NCBI GenBank assembly: GCA_039812705.1 | Contig: JBDIBA010000026.1 | Span: 1 to 24,647 of the forward strand | Origin: JBDIBA01 sp039812705 | Lineage (GTDB): Bacteria; Actinomycetota; Acidimicrobiia; Acidimicrobiales; JBBSGY01 | Reading direction: 5' to 3' | Length of the DNA stretch: 24,647 bases | Part shown: positions 22,161-24,647 of the stretch, piece after piece | Position numbering within the stretch: position 1 is the stretch's first letter | Layout of the letters: every line of letters starts with the position of its first letter | Position numbers and translations under genes: made by a program | The notes under the pieces: model-generated | Databases searched by the model: none | Told to the model about the DNA's origin: nothing | The model's input: only the letters and a program-made list of their open reading frames with translations

Positions 22161-23489
22161 GTGATCAGCCAAGAAACAGCCGACGAAATCCAGACCAAGC
22201 CGGTTGTTGCCGTCGTCGGGCGGCCAAATGTGGGCAAGTCCACGCTGGTCAATCGGTTTTTGGGCCGCCGCGAAGCAATTGTCGAAGAGCGTCCCGGTGT
22301 AACACGCGACCGTAAAGAGGTCGATGTCGAGTGGCGCGGGACGACTTTTCAGCTGATCGACACAGGCGGCTGGCTGGCTGGCAAAGATCCGCTGTCGGTC
22401 AAGGTTTCCGATCAGGCCGAGAAGGCAACCAAGGCAGCCAACCTTGTCCTTTTCGTCGTTGATGCAACCGTTGGCGTGACCGAGGAAGACGAGCGGGTGG
22501 CCGCGTGGGTGCGCAGGCTTGGGGTCAAGGTCATGTTGATTGCCAACAAGACTGATTCTGAAAAGATCGAGCCGCTGATTTGGGAGTTCGCGAGCCTTGG
22601 GTTGGGAGACCCGCTTGCGTTTTCTGCGCTGCATGGTCGCAACGCCGGCGATGTGCTTGATGAAGTCGTTGCCGTGCTGCCTCATTACGAGCATCAAGAA
22701 GTCGTTCGTACGTCGGCACTGGAAGAGCCCGCTGTCGCAATTGTCGGGCGACCAAACGTCGGAAAGTCGACGTTGTTCAATCGGATGGTTGGCGATGATC
22801 GAGCAGTGGTGCACGACATGGCGGGTACCACCCGAGACACCGTCGACACGGTCATTGAAACCGAAGACGGCCCCGTGCGTTTTCTCGACACCGCTGGCAT
22901 GCGGCGTAAGTCGCGCATGGATGAAGGCTCTGAGTACTACGCGTCGGTTCGCGCGCTGCAGGCGATCGACACGTGCGATGCCGTTGCGTTGGTGATCGAT
23001 GCGTTGGAGGGAATCACGAATCAGGACCAGCGGTTGGCAGAGCGGATCGACGTTTCGGGCAAGCCTGTGGTCATCGTGTTGAACAAGTGGGAGCTGACAG
23101 ACGCCGAGACGCGCGCGGCGCTCATGGCTGACATGGAGTCCAAGTTCTTTTTCATTTCGTACGCGCCAATTCTCAAGATTTCCGCATTGACGGGCAAGGG
23201 TGTGCACCACGTGTTGCCCGCAATTCATCAAGCCGTCGATGCATATACACGCCGGCTTCCAACGGCTGAGGTGACGAAAGTGATCCACGCGGCTCAAGTC
23301 GCACATGCGGCGCCCGGTGCAAAGATCTTCTACGCAATGCAGGGTTCCGAAGAGCCGCCGACTTTCATCTTGTTCGCGAATCGCACCATTCATCGGACGT
23401 ATTTGCGTTTCTTGGAGCGTAAGTTGCGCGAGCACTTCGACTTGGGTCCAAGTCCGATCAAGTTGCGCGTGAGGCTTCGAGGGGACTGA
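22161..23489 (+). CDS. der: Ribosome-associated GTPase Der (EngA)
   Basis: Der is the tandem GTPase needed for 50S ribosomal subunit maturation. Two G domains are clear: the first has GRPNVGKST, a DTGGW switch and NKTD; the second, near residue 195, has GRPNVGKST, DTAGMR and NKWE. A KH-like domain with RLPTAEV and TFILFANR, then HRTYLRFLERKLREHF, closes the protein, ending in IKLRVRLRGD as is usual. In-frame starts occur at GTG 22155, ATG 22158 and GTG 22161. I prefer 22161 from the promoter spacing, giving 442 residues, and no ribosome site favours another. It is divergent from ispH (65 bp between starts) and is followed closely by a small membrane protein gene. Confidence 0.97.
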   Translation: MISQETADEIQTKPVVAVVGRPNVGKSTLVNRFLGRREAIVEERPGVTRDRKEVDVEWRGTTFQLIDTGGWLAGKDPLSVKVSDQAEKATKAANLVLFVVDATVGVTEEDERVAAWVRRLGVKVMLIANKTDSEKIEPLIWEFASLGLGDPLAFSALHGRNAGDVLDEVVAVLPHYEHQEVVRTSALEEPAVAIVGRPNVGKSTLFNRMVGDDRAVVHDMAGTTRDTVDTVIETEDGPVRFLDTAGMRRKSRMDEGSEYYASVRALQAIDTCDAVALVIDALEGITNQDQRLAERIDVSGKPVVIVLNKWELTDAETRAALMADMESKFFFISYAPILKISALTGKGVHHVLPAIHQAVDAYTRRLPTAEVTKVIHAAQVAHAAPGAKIFYAMQGSEEPPTFILFANRTIHRTYLRFLERKLREHFDLGPSPIKLRVRLRGD

Positions 23490-23492
23490 TCT

Positions 23493-23666
23493 GTGATGGT
23501 TGAGATGAATCAGAGTCGCGATGCCTCAGGCGTTCCGGGTGATGGCGACGAGCTTGAGGAAGACAGCACGCCGTGGCATTTCAAGCTGATGATGATCGTG
23601 TTGGTTCTCTACTTGTTGTGGCGCGGATATCAATTGGTCGAGTGGGCCATTCATCAGCTGTTCTGA
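23493..23666 (+). CDS. Small single-span membrane protein downstream of der
   Basis: A 57-codon frame begins three bases after der. An acidic, flexible N-terminus (about 1-27, with GDGDELEEDS) is followed by one hydrophobic helix (about 30-43, FKLMMIVLVLYLLW), then an amphipathic end with WRGYQLVEWAIHQLF. AGGGG (23480-23484) lies eight bases before GTG 23493; ATG 23496 is an alternative next codon. The composition, ribosome site and tight coupling to der support a real gene. I do not recognise a family. The topology suggests a cytoplasmic acidic tail anchored in the membrane. It is easily missed because of its size. Confidence 0.65.
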   Translation: MMVEMNQSRDASGVPGDGDELEEDSTPWHFKLMMIVLVLYLLWRGYQLVEWAIHQLF

Positions 23667-23675
23667 TCCACTAAC

Positions 23676-23706
23676 TTGATGACCCTGTACGCGCGCCACT
23701 TAGGTG
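23676..23706 (+). promoter_or_regulatory. Possible promoter of tRNA-Pro
   Basis: TTGATG (23676-23681) is a reasonable -35. TTAGGT or TAGGTG follows at 23700-23706 after 18-19 bases as a weak -10. Transcription would begin about five bases before the tRNA. A near-palindrome CCACTTAGGTGG (23696-23707) covers the -10. Confidence 0.3.
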
Positions 23707-23716
23707 GTTAGCAGTG

Positions 23717-23791
23717 CGGGCTGTGGCGCAGCTTGGTTAGCGCACCGGTCTGGGGGACCGGGGGTCGCAGGTTCAAATCCTGTCAGCCCGA
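23717..23791 (+). tRNA. tRNA-Pro (anticodon GGG)
   Basis: The cloverleaf folds fully. The acceptor CGGGCTG (23717-23723) pairs with CAGCCCG (23784-23790), with discriminator A at 23791. The D stem is GCGC/GCGC around AGCTTGGTTA. The anticodon stem CCGGT/ACCGG encloses CTGGGGG with anticodon GGG at 23752-23754. The T stem GCAGG/CCTGT (one G-U) encloses TTCAAAT. CCA is not encoded; CTC follows, so a CCA-adding enzyme is needed. It reads the proline codon CCC and probably CCU. Confidence 0.96.
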
Positions 23792-23814
23792 CTCAATCTT
23801 CTCTTGGTGTTGCC

Positions 23815-23835
23815 TCGTTTTGGCTTCGTTTTGGC
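23815..23835 (+). repeat. 10-bp tandem direct repeat
   Basis: TCGTTTTGGC occurs at 23815-23824 and 23826-23835 with a period of 11 bases, about one helical turn. It lies 24 bases after the tRNA. Function is unknown; a protein-binding pair or chance are both possible. Confidence 0.6.
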
Positions 23836-23882
23836 GTCGCGTTGCCTTCGGTATCGGTTTTTCTTTCAGTTTTCGGGCCGAT

Positions 23883-23913
23883 TCGCGGATTTCGCGCAAG
23901 AAAATCGCCGCGA
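23883..23913 (+). other. Bulged hairpin in the post-tRNA region
   Basis: TCGCGGATTT (23883-23892) pairs with AAATC (23902-23906) and CGCGA (23909-23913), giving ten pairs with a two-base bulge and a nine-base loop. No T-run follows it, so it does not look like a simple terminator for the tRNA. It could be part of a structured RNA. Confidence 0.3.
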
Positions 23914-24022
23914 TCGACCGGTCCTGCAAGAAAGTTTCCGCGAGTGGCGCAGTGAAGGTCCGGTTGCGAAAGAAACTCGTGGTCAGAATCGGTCTCTGGG
24001 AGCACTGCGGCAGCTGGCCGGT

Positions 24023-24038
24023 GTTTTCACGTGAAACA
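24023..24038. promoter_or_regulatory. parS: parS-like ParB-binding site
   Basis: The 16-mer here matches the bacterial parS consensus TGTTTCACGTGAAACA at 14 positions, with an unbroken match of 14 bases from TTTCACGTG to the end; only the first two bases differ. The core CACGTG palindrome and both inner arms are intact. It is the only such site I find in the window, and it lies in non-coding DNA. In other bacteria ParB binds parS, spreads, and loads SMC-ScpAB; scpA and scpB are encoded about 9 kb upstream. No parA or parB gene is in the window. Functional assignment is inference from the motif. Confidence 0.7.
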
Positions 24039-24116
24039 AGAACGCGCAGTCGTCCGTGTGTGATTGGATGATGGCGAATGGCCATGAGGCCTCGAACTCA
24101 GCCCGGAGGAGCTCAC

Positions 24117-24593
24117 ATGCGCTACGGAACCGTCCTGTCTTTTCAGGAGAATGTCGAAGAGATCGTCGATTACTACGCGTCGATTCTGCCCGACCTGGTT
24201 AAGACCCAGGTGATGCCGCACAACGAGAACACCGGTGGCGAGCCGGGGACGGCCCTGCTGGTCGGCTTTACGCTCGGCGGGCAGACTTTCACGGTCATGC
24301 AGGGATTGCCGGACAGCTTGACGTCGGCTGTCTCGATCGAAGTTCGTACGGATAGCCAGCAGGAGTCAGATCGGATTTACGACGCGTTGCTCGATGGTGG
24401 CTCGGAGCTGGCATGTGGTTGGGTGACCGATCGCTACGGTCTGAGTTGGCAGGTTTCGCCAGTTGAATTGCTCGATTTGGTCAGCGATCCTGATCCGCAG
24501 CGAGCAGCTGCGGCCAACAAGGCCATGCAAGAGCAGAAGAAAATCGACCTCGAGCCGATTCGCGCCGCGGCCAATCAAGCGTCGCGGAGTTAG
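24117..24593 (+). CDS. VOC-family protein (PhnB/glyoxalase-like fold)
   Basis: The 158-residue product begins MRYGTVLSFQENVEEIVDYYASIL and continues with TALLVGFTLGGQTFTVMQG, then SIEVRTDSQQESDRIYDALLDGGSE and CGWVTDRYGLSWQVSP. This is the paired beta-alpha-beta-beta-beta pattern of PhnB-like VOC proteins, whose members often have no known substrate; enzymatic activity should not be assumed. The tail (about 115-158) is helical and charged. ATG 24117 is chosen because GGAGGA (24105-24110) lies six bases before it, although the frame is open upstream to about 24078. It stands alone after the gene-free region; nothing further is recognisable to the window end. Confidence 0.85.
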   Translation: MRYGTVLSFQENVEEIVDYYASILPDLVKTQVMPHNENTGGEPGTALLVGFTLGGQTFTVMQGLPDSLTSAVSIEVRTDSQQESDRIYDALLDGGSELACGWVTDRYGLSWQVSPVELLDLVSDPDPQRAAAANKAMQEQKKIDLEPIRAAANQASRS

Positions 24594-24647
24594 GACCGCG
24601 CACGCACGACCTGTCTGACGCAGGATTCGTGCTGTCCGGTCGAACCT

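Larger units (their letters stand above)
23792..24104 (+). other. Gene-free region with repeats, hairpin and parS-like site
   Basis: I see no convincing gene in these 313 bp on either strand. The region holds a direct repeat (TCGTTTTGGC at 23815-23824 and 23826-23835), a T-rich stretch around 23857-23877, a hairpin at 23883-23913, and a parS-like palindrome at 24023-24038. Reading frames here overlap the tRNA or have improbable composition. A small RNA gene cannot be excluded. Confidence 0.6.

Noticed and set aside
22128..23435. 435-codon open frame on the minus strand opposite der
   Set aside because: Der is certain on the other strand, and the antisense product has shadow-like composition (many His, Arg, Cys) and no motif.
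23836..23877. Intrinsic terminator for tRNA-Pro at the T-rich stretch
   Set aside because: A CTTCGG sequence precedes the T-run, but the flanking bases do not extend into a stable stem, so I cannot support a terminator.
23704..24071. Open frames running through and after tRNA-Pro
   Set aside because: They overlap the tRNA or the parS-like site, lack ribosome sites and domains, and have the irregular composition of non-coding DNA.
24594..24647. Possible gene or terminator at the right end
   Set aside because: The last 54 bases show no frame, hairpin or promoter that I can support; the window simply ends.

Overview
The window is a dense stretch of chromosome from a bacterium of the phylum Actinomycetota. 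The evidence is a conserved actinobacterial gene order (HAD phosphatase, tlyA, nadK, steA, steB/mctB-like, pyrG, then scpA, scpB, rluB/rsuA-type synthase, cmk and der), heavy use of GTG starts, and moderately high GC by eye. In Mycobacterium tuberculosis the same backbone lies at about Rv1692-Rv1713. The absence of recN and the presence of an M50 protease and an HD-domain protein ahead of scpA differ from that order. My guess is a lineage near Acidimicrobiia, but this is inference. I see no insertion sequence, phage gene, CRISPR array or rRNA.

Layout. At the left edge a gene for an SSB-like OB-fold protein (5' end possibly outside the window) converges on the class II fructose-bisphosphate aldolase gene. 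Behind the aldolase gene on the same strand is a short, degenerate DUF1015-like gene. From 2336 to 21000 eighteen genes run on the plus strand, nearly all touching or overlapping: HAD phosphatase, tlyA, nadK, steA, steB, a glycosyltransferase 2/membrane fusion, a MraY/WecA-like glycosyltransferase 4 with a long disordered tail, pyrG, site-2 protease, HD-domain protein, scpA, scpB, pseudouridine synthase, tyrA, aroA, cmk, plsC, and a PfkB-like kinase with an altered active-site motif. ispH is on the minus strand, divergent from der. After der come a 57-residue single-span membrane protein, tRNA-Pro(GGG), a 313-bp gene-free region, and a VOC-family gene.

How the genes fit together. The run mixes nucleotide and cofactor supply (NadK, PyrG, Cmk), the end of the shikimate pathway and tyrosine synthesis (AroA, TyrA), RNA modification (TlyA, RluB-type), chromosome condensation (ScpA/ScpB) and envelope or division functions (SteA, SteB, the two glycosyltransferase-related proteins, PlsC). 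The most distinctive part is the coupled block steA-steB-GT2 fusion-GT4 (4882-10828), which may be a division-linked envelope glycan module.

The most notable non-coding signal is a near-consensus parS palindrome at 24023-24038, in the gene-free region after the tRNA. ParB bound at parS recruits SMC-ScpAB in other bacteria, and scpAB is about 9 kb away. A second signal is the divergent ispH/der gap, where each gene has a TANNNT -10 box exactly six bases before a GTG start, which predicts leaderless transcripts.
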